Assembly (NCBI RefSeq): GCF_002086735.1
Contig: NZ_MVIJ01000016.1
Span: forward strand, 56,536 to 120,535
Reading direction: 5' to 3'
Length of the DNA: 64,000 bases
DNA from: Mycobacterium scrofulaceum
Lineage (GTDB): Bacteria > Actinomycetota > Actinomycetes > Mycobacteriales > Mycobacteriaceae
In this document: piece by piece, positions 38,131-48,269 of the stretch
Layout: each line of letters opens with the position of its first letter
How positions within the stretch are numbered: position 1 is the first letter of the stretch
Program-made: the position numbers and the translations under genes
The notes under the pieces: model-generated
Told to the model about the DNA's origin: nothing
The model's input: the letters and a program-made list of their open reading frames with translations, nothing else
Database searches by the model: none

Positions 38131-39642
38131 TCATCGCTGCGCTCCCGGCTGCCGGAAGCTGAGCGCGGCCCCGACCTCTTCGGGCCCCGGTGATACCCCG
38201 CCGGCCAGGTCGGTGAGGCTCCACGCGACCCGCAGGGTGCGGTCCAGGCCGCGGATGCTGAGCAGCCCGCGGTCGAGCGCTCGTTGCAGCGGGGTCATCG
38301 CGGCGTTGCCGGGCCGGAACTTTCGGCGTAACAGCGCTCCGCTGACTTCGGCGTTGGTGCGGAATCCGTACGGGCGCCACCGCTGCTCGGCGGCCGCCCG
38401 GGCCTGCGCCACCCGGTGGCGGACCCGCGCCGTGGACTCCGCTTCGCCGCCGGAGAACGCCCCCGCCCGCACCGAATGCATCTCGACCCGCAGATCAACC
38501 CGGTCGAGCAGCGGCCCGGACAGCTTGCCCAGATAACGACGCTTGACCGCCGCCGCGCAGATGCAGTCCTGCGGATCGGCGGGCGCGCACGGACACAGGT
38601 TCGCCGCCAGGACCAGCTGGAACCGGGCCGGGTAACAGGCCACCCCGTCCCGTCGGGCGAGACGAATCTCGCCGTCCTCCAACGGAGTTCGCAATGCCTC
38701 CAGCGCACTGACGCTGATCTCGGCGCATTCGTCGAGGAAGAGCACGCCCCGGTGGGCGCGGCTGATCGCGCCCGGGCGCGCCATGCCCGAGCCGCCGCCG
38801 ACGAGCGCCGCCACGGTGGAGCTGTGATGCGGCGCGACGAACGGGGGCGTGGTGATCAGCGGCGTGTCGCCCGACAACAGCCCGGCGACCGAATGGATCG
38901 CGGTGACCTCCAGTGACTCGCTCTCAGACAGCGGCGGCAACAGGCCCGGAAGACGTTGCGCCAGCATGGTTTTGCCGACACCCGGCGGACCGGTCAGCAT
39001 GAGGTGGTGCGCACCGGCGGCGGCCACCTCCACCGCGAACCGCGCCTGCGTCTGCCCCACCACATCGGCCAGATCCACCGACGGCTCCGGCGCGGGGGCC
39101 GTCGCGGTGATCCTGTCGTCCAGGGCGGCGCACCCGCTCAGCCACTTCTGCAGCTGCCCCAGCGTGCGCACGCCCCAGACGTCGATGCCGTCCACCAGGC
39201 TGGCCTCGGCCAGGTTGTCCACCGGGACGACGACGGCCGGCCAGCCGTCGCGTTTGGCGGCCAGCACCGCGGGCAGCACGCCGCGCACCGGGCGGACCCG
39301 ACCGTCCAGCGACAGCTCGCCCAGCAGGACCGTCTTCTCCAGGCGGTCCCACGGGTTCTTGCGCTGCGCCGACAGGACGGCCGCGGCCAGCGCAATGTCG
39401 TAGACGGAGCCCATCTTGGGCAGGGTCGCCGGGGAGAGCGCGAGCGTGAGCCGCGCCTGCGGCCAGCTGTTGCCGCAGTTGGCGACCGCCGCCCGCACCC
39501 GGTCGCGCGATTCCTGCAGGGCGGCGTCGGGCAGACCCACCAGATGCACGCCGGGCAGCCCGGAGGTGATGTCGGCTTCGATCTCCACGATTTGTCCGTC
39601 CACCCCGCGCACGGCGACCGAGAACGCGCGACCAAGCGCCAT
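38131..39642 (-). CDS. comM: ComM / YifB-like AAA+ magnesium-chelatase family ATPase
   Basis: In transforming bacteria ComM is a hexameric helicase that promotes branch migration; in mycobacteria the role is unknown. The 503-residue product has an N-terminal Lon-like S16 region (GVHLVGLPDAALQESRDRVR). Walker A is LTGPPGVGKTMLAQRLPGLL and Walker B is GVLFLDECAEI. Sensor and arginine-finger motifs occur near VLAANLCPCAP and SGPLLDRVDLRVEM. It matches the length I recall for Rv2897c. It begins inside the yraN stop (TGATG), so the two are coupled; dprA is nearby. Confidence 0.96.
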   Translation of the reverse strand: MALGRAFSVAVRGVDGQIVEIEADITSGLPGVHLVGLPDAALQESRDRVRAAVANCGNSWPQARLTLALSPATLPKMGSVYDIALAAAVLSAQRKNPWDRLEKTVLLGELSLDGRVRPVRGVLPAVLAAKRDGWPAVVVPVDNLAEASLVDGIDVWGVRTLGQLQKWLSGCAALDDRITATAPAPEPSVDLADVVGQTQARFAVEVAAAGAHHLMLTGPPGVGKTMLAQRLPGLLPPLSESESLEVTAIHSVAGLLSGDTPLITTPPFVAPHHSSTVAALVGGGSGMARPGAISRAHRGVLFLDECAEISVSALEALRTPLEDGEIRLARRDGVACYPARFQLVLAANLCPCAPADPQDCICAAAVKRRYLGKLSGPLLDRVDLRVEMHSVRAGAFSGGEAESTARVRHRVAQARAAAEQRWRPYGFRTNAEVSGALLRRKFRPGNAAMTPLQRALDRGLLSIRGLDRTLRVAWSLTDLAGGVSPGPEEVGAALSFRQPGAQR

Positions 39643-40019
39643 CAGCCGATCCCCTGCAGGTGGGTGATTTCGGGGGTGCGCCGGCGCCCGATCCGCACCC
39701 GGATCACGTCGATGCGCAGCGCCGCCCAGCGCGTGTCCTGGCCGGCCAGCCACAACGCGGCCAGTCGGCGCAGGCGGCCGACCTTGCGCTCGGTGACCGC
39801 GTACGCCAGCCCGCCATAGCCGTCGCCGGTACGGGTCTTCACCTCGACGAACACCGCCGTGCGGGTCGCCTCGTCGCAGGCGATGACATCGAGTTCGCCG
39901 TAGCGGCAGCGCCAGTTGCGGTGCAGGATCCGCAACCCCATCTTCGTCAGGTGGTCCACGGCGAGGGCCTCGCCCATCGCGCCGAGCTGCACCCGGGTCA
40001 TCGTCGTTTCGGTGGTCAT
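39642..40019 (-). CDS. YraN-family endonuclease-like protein (UPF0102)
   Basis: A 125-residue protein with the restriction-endonuclease-like core. GEALAVDHLTKMGLRILHRN precedes the catalytic-site motifs YGELDVIACDEATRTAVFVE and VKTRTGDGYGG (Glu, Asp, ExK). ATG 40019 is chosen; a 33-residue open stretch before it is not protein-like. Its stop overlaps the comM start. The yraN-comM-dprA neighbourhood is common in bacteria and points to DNA processing. Confidence 0.93.
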   Translation of the reverse strand: MTTETTMTRVQLGAMGEALAVDHLTKMGLRILHRNWRCRYGELDVIACDEATRTAVFVEVKTRTGDGYGGLAYAVTERKVGRLRRLAALWLAGQDTRWAALRIDVIRVRIGRRRTPEITHLQGIG

Positions 40020-40148
40020 GCCGGCGACTGTGCGCGAGGCCCCCGACAAGGCGGTCACCGCCAGCCGTCCGGCGGGCCCACGAGGAGCGGTTATCCCCAG
40101 TGCCGGGTTCATGCACAACCGGCCGTAAGGCCGGGGGGCCGTAACCGA

Positions 40149-40967
40149 CTAGCCGATCCGATCCGCCCTGGTGTAGACGTTCATCGAGTCCTGCCGCAGG
40201 AACGCCACCAGGGTGATCCCCGACTCCTCGGCCAGCGAGACCGCCAGGGACGACGGCGCGGACACGGCGGCCAGCACCGGAATGCCGGCCAGCACCGCTT
40301 TCTGCGTCAACTCGAAGGAGGCCCGCCCGCTGACCAGCAGGACCGTACCGGCCAGCGGCACCCCCCGGCCTTCCAGCGCCCAGCCGATCACCTTGTCGAC
40401 GGCGTTGTGCCTGCCGACGTCCTCGCGCACCGCCAGCATCGTGCCGTCGACCCCGAACAGCGCCGCGGCGTGCAGGCCGCCGGTGCTGTCGAAAACCTTT
40501 TGTGCGGAGCGCAATTGGACGGGCATTGCCTCGAGCGTGGCCGCCGCGACGGTCGCGGGGTCCGCGCCGGGCGTGAATCGGCCGATCACGCGGACCGCGT
40601 CCAGCGACGCCTTGCCGCAGACTCCGCACGACGAGGTGGTGTAGAAGTTACGGGTCACGTCGAGGCTGGGCGGCGCGACGCTGGCGGCCAGCGTCACGTC
40701 CAGGACGTTATAGGTGTTGGTTCCGTCGACGGCACCACCGCAATAGCGGATCGTCAGCACGTCGTCGCGACCGGAGATGATTCCCTCGGTGAGCAGAAAG
40801 CCTTGCGCCAGTTCGAAATCCGCACCAGGAGTCCGCATGGTGACGGTGACCGCGGCGCCGTTCACCCGGATCTCCAGCGGTTCTTCGACGACCAGCGTCT
40901 CCGGCCGGCTGATGGCTTTGCCGGCGGTGAGACGCTTCACCCGCCGTCGCGCAGTCACGTGGCGCAC
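40149..40967 (-). CDS. fdhD: Formate dehydrogenase accessory sulfurtransferase FdhD
   Basis: FdhD delivers sulfur to the molybdenum cofactor of formate dehydrogenase. The 272-residue product has the conserved Cys pair in [14 protein letters not shown] (Cys114 and Cys117). Other conserved parts are [34 protein letters not shown] and GASELQQ-like motifs ([20 protein letters not shown]). No fdhF-like gene lies here, although in M. tuberculosis the two are neighbours. A small hairpin (ccggcc-gtaa-ggccgg) lies 15 bases after its stop. Confidence 0.97.
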   Translation of the reverse strand: MRHVTARRRVKRLTAGKAISRPETLVVEEPLEIRVNGAAVTVTMRTPGADFELAQGFLLTEGIISGRDDVLTIRYCGGAVDGTNTYNVLDVTLAASVAPPSLDVTRNFYTTSSCGVCGKASLDAVRVIGRFTPGADPATVAAATLEAMPVQLRSAQKVFDSTGGLHAAALFGVDGTMLAVREDVGRHNAVDKVIGWALEGRGVPLAGTVLLVSGRASFELTQKAVLAGIPVLAAVSAPSSLAVSLAEESGITLVAFLRQDSMNVYTRADRIG

Positions 40968-41069
40968 TAGGCGATTTCACCGAGGGTCGGGGTCGCGGCG
41001 GAACGCTGGTAGCTCACGCAGCCAAACTACCCTGGTCGCCGACCGGCCGCGTCGGCCGCACGAGGGGCG

Positions 41070-42050
41070 TCACACCGCCGAGGCCAACGCCGCCAGCGTC
41101 TCCGCCGAGGAGTGCACCGGCCGCCAGCCGAGTTGAGTGCGCGCCTTGGTGGTGTCCATGACCATCGAGGTGCGCGCGGTGTGCAGCCATTCCAGCATGG
41201 ACGGGACCAGCGGCGCCCGCGACAGCGCCGCCGACGCCGCCGAGGCGGCGACGGCCGGCACCCGCACCGGGCGGCCGCCCAGGGCCTTGGCCACGTCACC
41301 CACCGTCACCACGCCGTCACCGGCGATGTTGTACGCCCCGGGTGGCGCCGGGGTGGTGGCCGCCAGCGCGATCGCGCTCGCGACGTCGTCGTGGTGCACC
41401 AGCTGCAACGGGATGCCCGGGTCCGGCACGACCGGCTTCAAAATCGGCACCGCCTTGACCACGGCCCGCATCGGGCCGGGCAGCTGGTTCCACGGCATCG
41501 CGTCCGCCAGGACGGTGGCGTTGGGCCCGGCGACGATGCACGGCCGCAGCACGAACACCTCCAGGGGGGATTCCTTCGTGATCTCGCCGAGCAGCGCCTC
41601 GCACGCCGCCTTCTGCGCCGAGTAGTAGTGCTCGCGGGAGCCCCGCGCCGGGACGTCCTCGGTCAACGGGCTGGGATTGTCGGCGTGATAGCCGTAGGCC
41701 GCCACCGACGAGGTGTACACCAGGCGCCGCACCCGCTCGCTGGCGACCGTCGCCTCGAACACGTTGCGGGTCCCCTGCAGGTTGATGCGGGCGCTCTCTT
41801 CCCGCGAGCCCATGATGATGAACGCCAGGTGTATCACCACGTCGGCCTGCGCCACCAAGGCGTCGACGGCTTCGCGGTCCAGGATGTCGCCCTGCTGGTA
41901 GGTCGTTTTCACCCAGCCGCGCGAGGACGGGTCGAACGGCCTGCGCGCCATCCCGACGACGGCGTCCACGGCGGGCTCACGCTCGAGCGCCGTCACCGCG
42001 GACATGCCGATCTCTCCGGTCGGCCCGGTCACCGCGACGGTAATTCCCAC
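41070..42050 (-). CDS. NAD-dependent epimerase/dehydratase, SDR family
   Basis: The 326-residue extended SDR has the NAD motif TVAVTGPTGEIGMSAVTALE (GxxGxxG). It shows the DILDREAVDALVAQADVVIH, VYTSSVAAYGYHADNPSPLT and catalytic YYSAQKA (YxxxK) segments. LRPCIVAGPNA and a C-terminal AYNIAGDGVVTVGDVAKALG follow. It resembles sugar-nucleotide epimerases; the substrate is not determined. No sugar-related neighbours exist. It lies divergent from the second GAF-ANTAR gene. Confidence 0.9.
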   Translation of the reverse strand: MGITVAVTGPTGEIGMSAVTALEREPAVDAVVGMARRPFDPSSRGWVKTTYQQGDILDREAVDALVAQADVVIHLAFIIMGSREESARINLQGTRNVFEATVASERVRRLVYTSSVAAYGYHADNPSPLTEDVPARGSREHYYSAQKAACEALLGEITKESPLEVFVLRPCIVAGPNATVLADAMPWNQLPGPMRAVVKAVPILKPVVPDPGIPLQLVHHDDVASAIALAATTPAPPGAYNIAGDGVVTVGDVAKALGGRPVRVPAVAASAASAALSRAPLVPSMLEWLHTARTSMVMDTTKARTQLGWRPVHSSAETLAALASAV

Positions 42051-42323
42051 CCCAAGGCTCTAGCCCGCCTGGGGCCCGCCGAAACCACTGGTGGGAAACG
42101 TCACCACCGGCGCTGGCCCAACCGGCGCGATTCCTGAGCGCCACACCGCACATACCCGTATTGTCGGCGGAGGGTTTCCGCTGGTCCGGGGACTGACAGC
42201 CGAGGCGCCCGGATTTCGCCGCGATCGCACCGATCAGCGTGTGAGGCCCGCGCCGAGGGCCGATAATCTACGGCGATCGAAGGCGGGGTCACACTGCTTG
42301 CGCAGGGAACGGGGCACAACGAC

Positions 42324-43082
42324 ATGGGGGACGAATCGACGGCCGCGGGCCGGCCGACGCCCGGCGGGGACAAGGCCGACCCGGGGACGGTGTTCGCCGC
42401 GCTGGCCGAGATCATCTACCAGGGCTCGGACACCAGCCAGATGTACGCGGCCATCTGCGTCGCTGCCACCCTGGTCGTCCACGGATGTGACCACGCCAGC
42501 CTGTTGGTGCGCGACGGCGACCGCTACGTGACCGTTGGCGCGAGTGACCAGCTGGCGCAGCAGATCGACGAGCTGGAACGGCGGTCCGGCGACGGCCCCT
42601 GCATCGACGCGATCGAGGAGGAGACCCCGCAGATCGACCCGGACCTGAGGACGCCGTCGCTGTGGCCCAAGCTGGCGAAGGTCCTGGTGGCCGAGACGCC
42701 GGTGCGCGGGGCGATGGGCTTCCGGCTGCTGGTGGACAAGCGCAAAGGCGCCGCGCTCAACCTGTTCAGCGATACCGCAGGCGTGTTCGACGCCGAGGCG
42801 GCCGGGCGCGCGGCGGTGCTGGCCGCGTTCGCCAGCGTCGCCATCAACGCGGCCGCCAAGGGTGAGGACGCCACCAGCCTGCGCCGGGGGCTGCTGAGCA
42901 ACCGCGAGATCGGCAAGGCGGTCGGCATGCTGATGCTGCTCCACGACATAACCGAGGAGCAGGCGTTCGACCTGCTGCGCAGCCATTCCCAGGCGCTGAA
43001 CATCAAGCTGGCCGATGTCGCGCGGGAGGTCATCGAGAAGCGCGGCGAACTGCCGTCGCCGGACGACAAGGAGAACGGCTAG
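42324..43082 (+). CDS. GAF-ANTAR regulator (second copy)
   Basis: The 252-residue protein pairs a GAF domain (about residues 30-170; HGCDHASLLVRDGDRYVTVG, SGDGPCIDAIEEETPQIDPD) with a C-terminal ANTAR domain. The ANTAR shows LSNREIGKAVGMLMLLHDIT and EEQAFDLLRSHSQALNIKLA. The core GKAVGMLM replaces GQAKGILM of the other copy. The GAF domain is likely to bind a small ligand or sense a signal, and ANTAR to bind RNA hairpins. It resembles the mycobacterial ANTAR family. It is convergent with the DUF2469 gene (6 bases). Confidence 0.92.
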   Translation: MGDESTAAGRPTPGGDKADPGTVFAALAEIIYQGSDTSQMYAAICVAATLVVHGCDHASLLVRDGDRYVTVGASDQLAQQIDELERRSGDGPCIDAIEEETPQIDPDLRTPSLWPKLAKVLVAETPVRGAMGFRLLVDKRKGAALNLFSDTAGVFDAEAAGRAAVLAAFASVAINAAAKGEDATSLRRGLLSNREIGKAVGMLMLLHDITEEQAFDLLRSHSQALNIKLADVAREVIEKRGELPSPDDKENG

Positions 43083-43088
43083 CTCGGG

Positions 43089-43394
43089 CTATTCCGGCAG
43101 CCGCAGCTCGGGCTTCTCCACCTCTTCGATGTTGACGTCCTTGAACGTCACGACCCGGACCTGCTTGACGAACCGCGCCGGCCGGTACATGTCCCACACC
43201 CAGGCGTCGGACAGCCGCAGCTCGAAGTACACCTCGCCGTCTGCGTTGCGGGGCACCATCTCCACGGTGTTCGCCAGGTAGAACCGCCGCTCGGTTTCCA
43301 CGACATAACTGAACTGGCCGACGATGTCCTTGTATTCGCGGTACAGCGAGAGCTCCATCTCGGTTTCGTACTTTTCGAGATCCTCGGCACTCAT
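43089..43394 (-). CDS. DUF2469 protein (Rv2901c type)
   Basis: A 101-residue acidic actinobacterial protein: EDLEKYETEMELSLYREYKD opens it, and VGQFSYVVETERRFYLANTV, then DAWVWDMYRPARFVKQVRVV follow. DUF2469 is confined to Actinobacteria, and the gene sits beside rnhB and lepB in most mycobacteria, which supports the call. Function unknown. It lies 71 bases downstream of rnhB. Confidence 0.95.
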   Translation of the reverse strand: MSAEDLEKYETEMELSLYREYKDIVGQFSYVVETERRFYLANTVEMVPRNADGEVYFELRLSDAWVWDMYRPARFVKQVRVVTFKDVNIEEVEKPELRLPE

Positions 43395-43465
43395 CTGCTC
43401 AGACGTCCTTCTCGGAGAAACACTGCCCCGGCGTTACGCCCGGGGAATCCTGGCCCCATCTTTCC

Positions 43466-44194
43466 TCACCGATATTCGCCGCGCGCGGGCGGAGGGTCCG
43501 GTCTGCATTCGGCCACCACCCGGCCTCCCGACCTTGCCGAGCCTAGGGCCACGCGACGGACGTTGATGAACGAACGGCGGTGTTCGGCGCACGGACCCAG
43601 CTGCGTCAGCGCCGTGCTGTGCGCCGGCGTGCTGTAACCCTTGTGCTCGGCGAAGCCGTAACCCGGGTGGTCGGCGTCCATCGCCACCATGAGCCGGTCC
43701 CGGCTGACCTTCGCCAGCACGCTGGCGGCGGCGATGCAGGCCGCCACCGCGTCGCCGCCGATGACCGGGAGCGACGGCACCGGCAGCCCGGGCACCCGGA
43801 ATCCGTCGCTCAGCACATAACCGGGCCGCAGCGACAGGCCGGCCACGGCGCGGCGCATGCCTTCGATGTTCGCGACGTGCACGCCGCGGCGGTCCACCTC
43901 GGCCGGCGGGATGAACACCACGTGGTAGGCCAGCGCGTAACGACGGATCAGCGGGAACAGCTTCTCCCGGGCACTCTCGGTGAGCTTCTTCGAATCATCA
44001 AGCGCCGCAAGGCTTTCCAGCCGTCCTGGGCCAAGCACGCAGGCCGCCACCACCAGCGGGCCCGCGCACGCGCCGCGCCCCACTTCGTCCACACCGGCCA
44101 CCGGCCCCAGACCGCTGCGGTACAGCGCCGACTCCAGGGTGCGCAAACCCGCGGACTTGCGGATCACCGTCCGCGGCGGCCACGTCGTGACCAT
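43466..44194 (-). CDS. rnhB: Ribonuclease HII
   Basis: Removes ribonucleotides from DNA and cleaves RNA-DNA hybrids. The 242-residue product has [20 protein letters not shown] with the first catalytic Asp and Glu, [20 protein letters not shown], and the [20 protein letters not shown] stretch with the next Asp. [20 protein letters not shown] supplies the last acid. Start is ATG 44194. The C-terminal tail of about 30 residues ([17 protein letters not shown]) is extra and proline-rich. lepB ends 2 bases upstream of it, so they form a tight pair. Confidence 0.97.
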   Translation of the reverse strand: MVTTWPPRTVIRKSAGLRTLESALYRSGLGPVAGVDEVGRGACAGPLVVAACVLGPGRLESLAALDDSKKLTESAREKLFPLIRRYALAYHVVFIPPAEVDRRGVHVANIEGMRRAVAGLSLRPGYVLSDGFRVPGLPVPSLPVIGGDAVAACIAAASVLAKVSRDRLMVAMDADHPGYGFAEHKGYSTPAHSTALTQLGPCAEHRRSFINVRRVALGSARSGGRVVAECRPDPPPARGEYR

Positions 44195-44196
44195 GG

Positions 44197-45087
44197 CTAC
44201 TGATGCTGCTGCGGGTTCACCGAAGACACGCCACCCCACCGTCCCGGCGGCCAGACGATGAACCTCGCCTTGCCGATCACGTTGGACACCGGCACCGTCC
44301 CCGACGCCGGGTCGCCCGTGCACAACACGCCCTTGAGCGCTTCGGCCGGGACGCTGGTGCAGTGGGCGCGGGAGTCCGCCGAGTGCGTCCGGTTGTCGCC
44401 CATCACCCACAGCCGGCCCTGCGGGACGGTGACCGGCCCGAACTCGCTGCCCAGGCACGGATACACCGCGGGGTCGGCCATCATCGTGGCCGGGTCCAGG
44501 TAGGGCTCCTTGAGCGGCTTGCCGTTGACGGTCAACCCGGTGTCGGCCCGGCACTGCACCGTCTGCCCCCCGACCGCGATGACCCGCTTGACCAGGTCGT
44601 TCTCGTCGGGAGGAACGAAACCGATGAAGGACAGCGCGTTCTGCGCCCAGCGGAGCGCGGTGTTGTTGGAGCGGATCGACTTGTAGCCGAGGTTCCAGTT
44701 GGGCGGCCCCTTGAAGACGATGACGTCGCCGGGGCGCGGCGACTCGAAGCGGTAGGTGACCTTGTCGACCATGATCCGGTCGCCGACGCAGCCGGCGCAG
44801 CCGTGCAGCGTCGGCTCCATCGATTCGGACGGGATCAGGTAGGGCCGCGCCACGAACGTCAACATGACGTAATAGAGCGCCACCGCGATGACCGCCAGCA
44901 GCGCGAATTCCCGCACCGCGGATCGCTTGGTGCGCTCCGGGGTGCCCGCCTCGGGCGCATCGGCCGGCTCGGGAACCGGTTCGGCCGCCTTCGGCGACTC
45001 GGCGTCGGGCGTGTCCGGGATGCGGGTGGAGACCTTGGGCTCTGACTGGGCGGACTGGGGCTCAGATGAGTCCGTGGGATCGGTCAC
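44197..45087 (-). CDS. lepB: Signal peptidase I
   Basis: Removes signal peptides of secreted proteins at the membrane. The 296-residue product has an acidic, Pro-rich N-terminal cytosolic part, one membrane helix ([18 protein letters not shown]) and the catalytic domain. The Ser is in [13 protein letters not shown], and the general-base Lys in [25 protein letters not shown] and [14 protein letters not shown] are family motifs. It shares an operon with rnhB and is near rplS. It probably processes the secreted proteins in this window. Confidence 0.97.
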   Translation of the reverse strand: MTDPTDSSEPQSAQSEPKVSTRIPDTPDAESPKAAEPVPEPADAPEAGTPERTKRSAVREFALLAVIAVALYYVMLTFVARPYLIPSESMEPTLHGCAGCVGDRIMVDKVTYRFESPRPGDVIVFKGPPNWNLGYKSIRSNNTALRWAQNALSFIGFVPPDENDLVKRVIAVGGQTVQCRADTGLTVNGKPLKEPYLDPATMMADPAVYPCLGSEFGPVTVPQGRLWVMGDNRTHSADSRAHCTSVPAEALKGVLCTGDPASGTVPVSNVIGKARFIVWPPGRWGGVSSVNPQQHQ

Positions 45088-45156
45088 GAGATCAGAGTAG
45101 CCAGCGCAGATTGTGGCGCTGTAAACCGACCGGGACTGCCGCCCGGCCGTCCCGGC

Positions 45157-45498
45157 TCAGCGCTTTTCCTTGATCTTGGCCTTCTTGCCGCGGAGCTCGC
45201 GCAGGTAGTACAGCTTGGCGCGGCGGACATCGCCACGGGTGACCACCTCGATGTGGTCGATGTTCGGCGAATGCACCGGGAAGGTCCGCTCGACGCCGAC
45301 GCCATAGCTCTCCTTGCGGACGGTGAACGTCTCGCGGATGCCGCCGCCCTGCCGGCGGATCACCGCGCCCTTGAACACCTGGATGCGCTCCTTGGCGCCC
45401 TCGATGACCTTGACGTGCACGTTGATGGTGTCGCCCGGGCCGAAAACCGGGATGTCGTCGCGCAGCGACGCTTGATCGACGAAGTCCAGGCGGTTCAT
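45157..45498 (-). CDS. rplS: 50S ribosomal protein L19
   Basis: The 113-residue protein shows [40 protein letters not shown] and [20 protein letters not shown], all L19 hallmarks. The frame stays open 13 codons further, but [12 protein letters not shown] is the usual start. It lies 69 bases upstream of lepB on the same strand. trmD and rimM, its usual partners, are in the next block across the plus-strand lppW gene. Confidence 0.98.
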   Translation of the reverse strand: MNRLDFVDQASLRDDIPVFGPGDTINVHVKVIEGAKERIQVFKGAVIRRQGGGIRETFTVRKESYGVGVERTFPVHSPNIDHIEVVTRGDVRRAKLYYLRELRGKKAKIKEKR

Positions 45499-45815
45499 CG
45501 TAAGAAGACACTTCCTTGCGGTCGCGGCCTGCGGCAACAGCCCTCACCGAGGGGTGAGGCGGTCGCCAAGCCGATGGTTTTGGGCAACTTGCGCGTATCT
45601 CGCAGCAGGCGGGCAGCGGCCCTGCCGGCCTGCTACCGCTGGAGACAACTGGTCAATTGTGCCAGACGGGACGCGTGCGGAGAAAATCACAGCATCGGAC
45701 GCGGTTTGCAGCGAGCCGAAGGCGCTGGTGAATGGTACATATGAGCTGGACCGGAACGCGCTGACCGCGCGGTCCGAGCAGTGCTCGATCACGTTGGGAA
45801 CACCGGAGGAGAGGA
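45499..45815. other. Intergenic region, divergent rplS and lppW
   Basis: 317 bases. It holds the rplS leader (leftward) and the lppW promoter (rightward). GGAGGAGAGGA just before 45816 is the lppW ribosome site. No gene is supported in either strand. Confidence 0.4.
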
Positions 45816-46784
45816 ATGCGCGTTCGGCCGCTGTTCTTGCTCACCGCCACGGCGGCGGTGGCGTTGGTGGTGGCCGCCGGGTGCGAGGCGAAGGTCCAGG
45901 CCAAGGCCTACAACTTCCCGGTCTACGTCACGCCCGAGAGCAGCCTGCGCCAACCGCCCCCGCAGCTGGCCGACCTGATGCTCGAGGCGGCCAAGCCGAC
46001 GCGGGCCGCAGCGCAGCCCACGAGCGCGGGGCCCGTCGGCCTGCAGGCGCGGGTCCAGCAGGCGACCGACGAGGCGGCCGCCGGCGGCGCCGCGCTGTCG
46101 GTGGCGATCCTCGATCGCAAGACCCATCAGCTGGTGACCACCGGCAACAGCCAGGTCATCGGCACGGCATCGGTGGCCAAGCTGTTCATCGCCGATGACC
46201 TGCTGCTGCACGAATCCGAGGGCAAGGCGGCGCTGACGGCCGACGACCGCCAGGCTTTGGACGTCATGTTGCAGTCGTCCGACGACGGCGCGGCCGAGAG
46301 GTTCTGGGCCCAAGGCGGCGAGAACGCGATCATCAGCGCGGTCGCGGCCCGCTACGGGCTCACGTCGACCACCCCGCCCAGCGACGGCCGCTGGTGGAAC
46401 ACCATGAGCTCGATGACCGACCTGGTCCGCTACTACGACATGCTGCTCGACGGAACGGGCGGGCTGCCGGCCGACAAGGCGAAGGTGATCGTCGACGACC
46501 TGGCCCAGTCCACGCCGAACGGGCTCGACGGCTACCCGCAGCGCTTCGGCATCCCGGAAGGCCTCTACGCCGAACCGGTGGCCGTGAAGCAGGGCTGGAT
46601 GTGCTGCATCGGTAGCGACTGGATGCACCTGTCGACCGGCGTGATCGGCACGGACCGCCGCTACATCATGGTGGTGCAGTCGCTGCAGCCCTCCGACGAC
46701 GCCACCGCCCGCGACACCATCACCCGGGCGGTCAAGACGATCTTTCCCGAGGGCCGGGTCGACCCGTTGCGGCGCGGGCTCTAA
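45816..46784 (+). CDS. lppW: Serine hydrolase-like lipoprotein LppW
   Basis: The 322-residue product has a lipoprotein signal ending in the lipobox VAAGC (Cys23). The mature part resembles class A beta-lactamases: [20 protein letters not shown] contains a SxxK-like [21 protein letters not shown] and the late [20 protein letters not shown] fit the fold, but a clear SDN and KTG pair is not evident. So a non-lactamase role is possible. It matches Rv2905. It is convergent with trmD, their stops overlapping in ctaa. Confidence 0.93.
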   Translation: MRVRPLFLLTATAAVALVVAAGCEAKVQAKAYNFPVYVTPESSLRQPPPQLADLMLEAAKPTRAAAQPTSAGPVGLQARVQQATDEAAAGGAALSVAILDRKTHQLVTTGNSQVIGTASVAKLFIADDLLLHESEGKAALTADDRQALDVMLQSSDDGAAERFWAQGGENAIISAVAARYGLTSTTPPSDGRWWNTMSSMTDLVRYYDMLLDGTGGLPADKAKVIVDDLAQSTPNGLDGYPQRFGIPEGLYAEPVAVKQGWMCCIGSDWMHLSTGVIGTDRRYIMVVQSLQPSDDATARDTITRAVKTIFPEGRVDPLRRGL

Positions 46785-47485
46785 TCCGGGCGTTCGGGCG
46801 CGTCCAGGAGTTCGGGCCGGCGTTCGCGGGTGCGCCGCAGCGAGACCTCACGGCGCCAGGCGGCGACGCGCGCGTGGTCGCCGGACAACAGCACCTCGGG
46901 AACGTCGAGTCCGCGCCAGGTCGGCGGCCGCGTGTAGCTGGGCCCCTCCAGCAGCCGGTCCAGCGCGGGCGAGTGGGAGTCCTCCCGGTGTGACGCCGGA
47001 TTTCCGAGCACGCCCTCGATCAGGCGCACCACGGCTTCGATCATCACCACCGCCGCCGACTCCCCGCCGGGCAGCACGTAGTCGCCGATCGACACCTCTT
47101 CCACCCGCATCCGCCGGGCGGCGTCCTCGATGACCCGCTGGTCGATGCCTTCATAACGACCGCACGCGAACACCAGGTGCCGCTCGGCGCTCCACCGCTG
47201 GGCGTCGGCCTGGGTGAACAACGTACCGGCAGGCGTGGGGACGATCAAAACGGTTTGCTCCGAGCAGATTTCGTCCAGCGCTTGGCCCCAGACCGGCGCC
47301 TTCATCACCATGCCGGGACCCCCACCGTAGGGTGCGTCGTCGACCGAGCGATGCACGTCGTGCGTCCACCGACGCAGGTCGTGCACCCGCAGGTCGACCA
47401 GGCCCGATTGAATCGCCTTGCCCGGCAACGATTGCCGCAGCGGGTCGAGGAAGGCCGGGAAGATGGTGACGACGTCGATCCTCAT
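46781..47485 (-). CDS. trmD: tRNA (guanine-N1)-methyltransferase TrmD
   Basis: Methylates G37 of tRNAs with SAM to prevent frameshifting. The 234-residue product shows the knotted SPOUT fold: [60 protein letters not shown], and [20 protein letters not shown], the knot. Its start overlaps the rimM stop (ATGA), giving coupling. The C-terminal helix [20 protein letters not shown] matches the TrmD dimerisation tail. Confidence 0.98.
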   Translation of the reverse strand: MRIDVVTIFPAFLDPLRQSLPGKAIQSGLVDLRVHDLRRWTHDVHRSVDDAPYGGGPGMVMKAPVWGQALDEICSEQTVLIVPTPAGTLFTQADAQRWSAERHLVFACGRYEGIDQRVIEDAARRMRVEEVSIGDYVLPGGESAAVVMIEAVVRLIEGVLGNPASHREDSHSPALDRLLEGPSYTRPPTWRGLDVPEVLLSGDHARVAAWRREVSLRRTRERRPELLDAPERPD

Positions 47486-48003
47486 GCCAGGTCCAGCAGG
47501 CCCTCGGGCGGGTCGATCTCCACGACGCGGTCGGCCAGCGACACCGACGTGACGATCGCGCCGACGAACGGCACCAGCGCTTCCCCGCCGTCGCCCCGGC
47601 GCACCGCCAGCAATTCGCCTGCGGCGGTGTGCAACACCTCGGCGACGACGCCGACGTCCTGCCCAGTAACGGTGCGGACGTGCAGCCCTTCGAGCTGGTG
47701 GTCGTAATAGGTGTCCGGCTCGTCGATGGGGGGTAGGTCGTCGGAATCGACGACGAACACGGTGCCGCGCAGCGCGTCGGCCGAGTCACGGTCGGTCACT
47801 CCGGCCAACCGCAACAGCAGCCGGCCACCGTGTTCGCGCGCACTCTCGACGACGAAGTCGCGCTCCCCGCCGCCACGGGATGCCCTGCCGCGCAGGGTGT
47901 TACCAGGTGCGAACCGGGCGCCGGGATCGTCGGTGCGGATCTCGACGACGACCTCGCCGCCGATCCCGTGCGCCCTCGCGACGCGCCCGACGGTCAACTC
48001 CAA
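47482..48003 (-). CDS. rimM: Ribosome maturation factor RimM
   Basis: Assists 30S head assembly by binding S19. The 173-residue product has the N-terminal RimM barrel ([20 protein letters not shown]) and a C-terminal PRC barrel ([20 protein letters not shown]). It ends PPEGLLDLA. It overlaps trmD by four bases and starts 16 bases after the khpA stop. The order rpsP-khpA-rimM-trmD is standard in Actinobacteria. Confidence 0.97.
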   Translation of the reverse strand: MELTVGRVARAHGIGGEVVVEIRTDDPGARFAPGNTLRGRASRGGGERDFVVESAREHGGRLLLRLAGVTDRDSADALRGTVFVVDSDDLPPIDEPDTYYDHQLEGLHVRTVTGQDVGVVAEVLHTAAGELLAVRRGDGGEALVPFVGAIVTSVSLADRVVEIDPPEGLLDLA

Positions 48004-48019
48004 CGGAGTTCCATGGCCG

Positions 48020-48262
48020 CTACTGGTCGGTGTCCACCACGTCGACGCGGATACCGCGGCCGCCGATGCCGGCGACCAGCGTGCGCAGGGCGGTCGCGGT
48101 GCGCCCGCCGCGCCCGATCACCTTGCCCAGGTCGTCGGGATGGACGTGGACCTCGACAGTGCGGCCGCGACGGCTGGTCACCATGTCAACCCGGACATCG
48201 TCGGGGTTGTCGACAATTCCGCGGACCAGGTGCTCCACCGCGTCAACGACGACCGTGCTCAT
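48020..48262 (-). CDS. khpA: KH-domain RNA-binding protein KhpA
   Basis: The 80-residue protein is a single KH domain. The GxxG loop is in [20 protein letters not shown], with [20 protein letters not shown] before it. In other bacteria KhpA and KhpB (EloR) bind RNA and affect cell division. It is 7 bases downstream of rpsP and 16 upstream of rimM. Confidence 0.97.
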   Translation of the reverse strand: MSTVVVDAVEHLVRGIVDNPDDVRVDMVTSRRGRTVEVHVHPDDLGKVIGRGGRTATALRTLVAGIGGRGIRVDVVDTDQ

Positions 48263-48269
48263 CGCCGGT

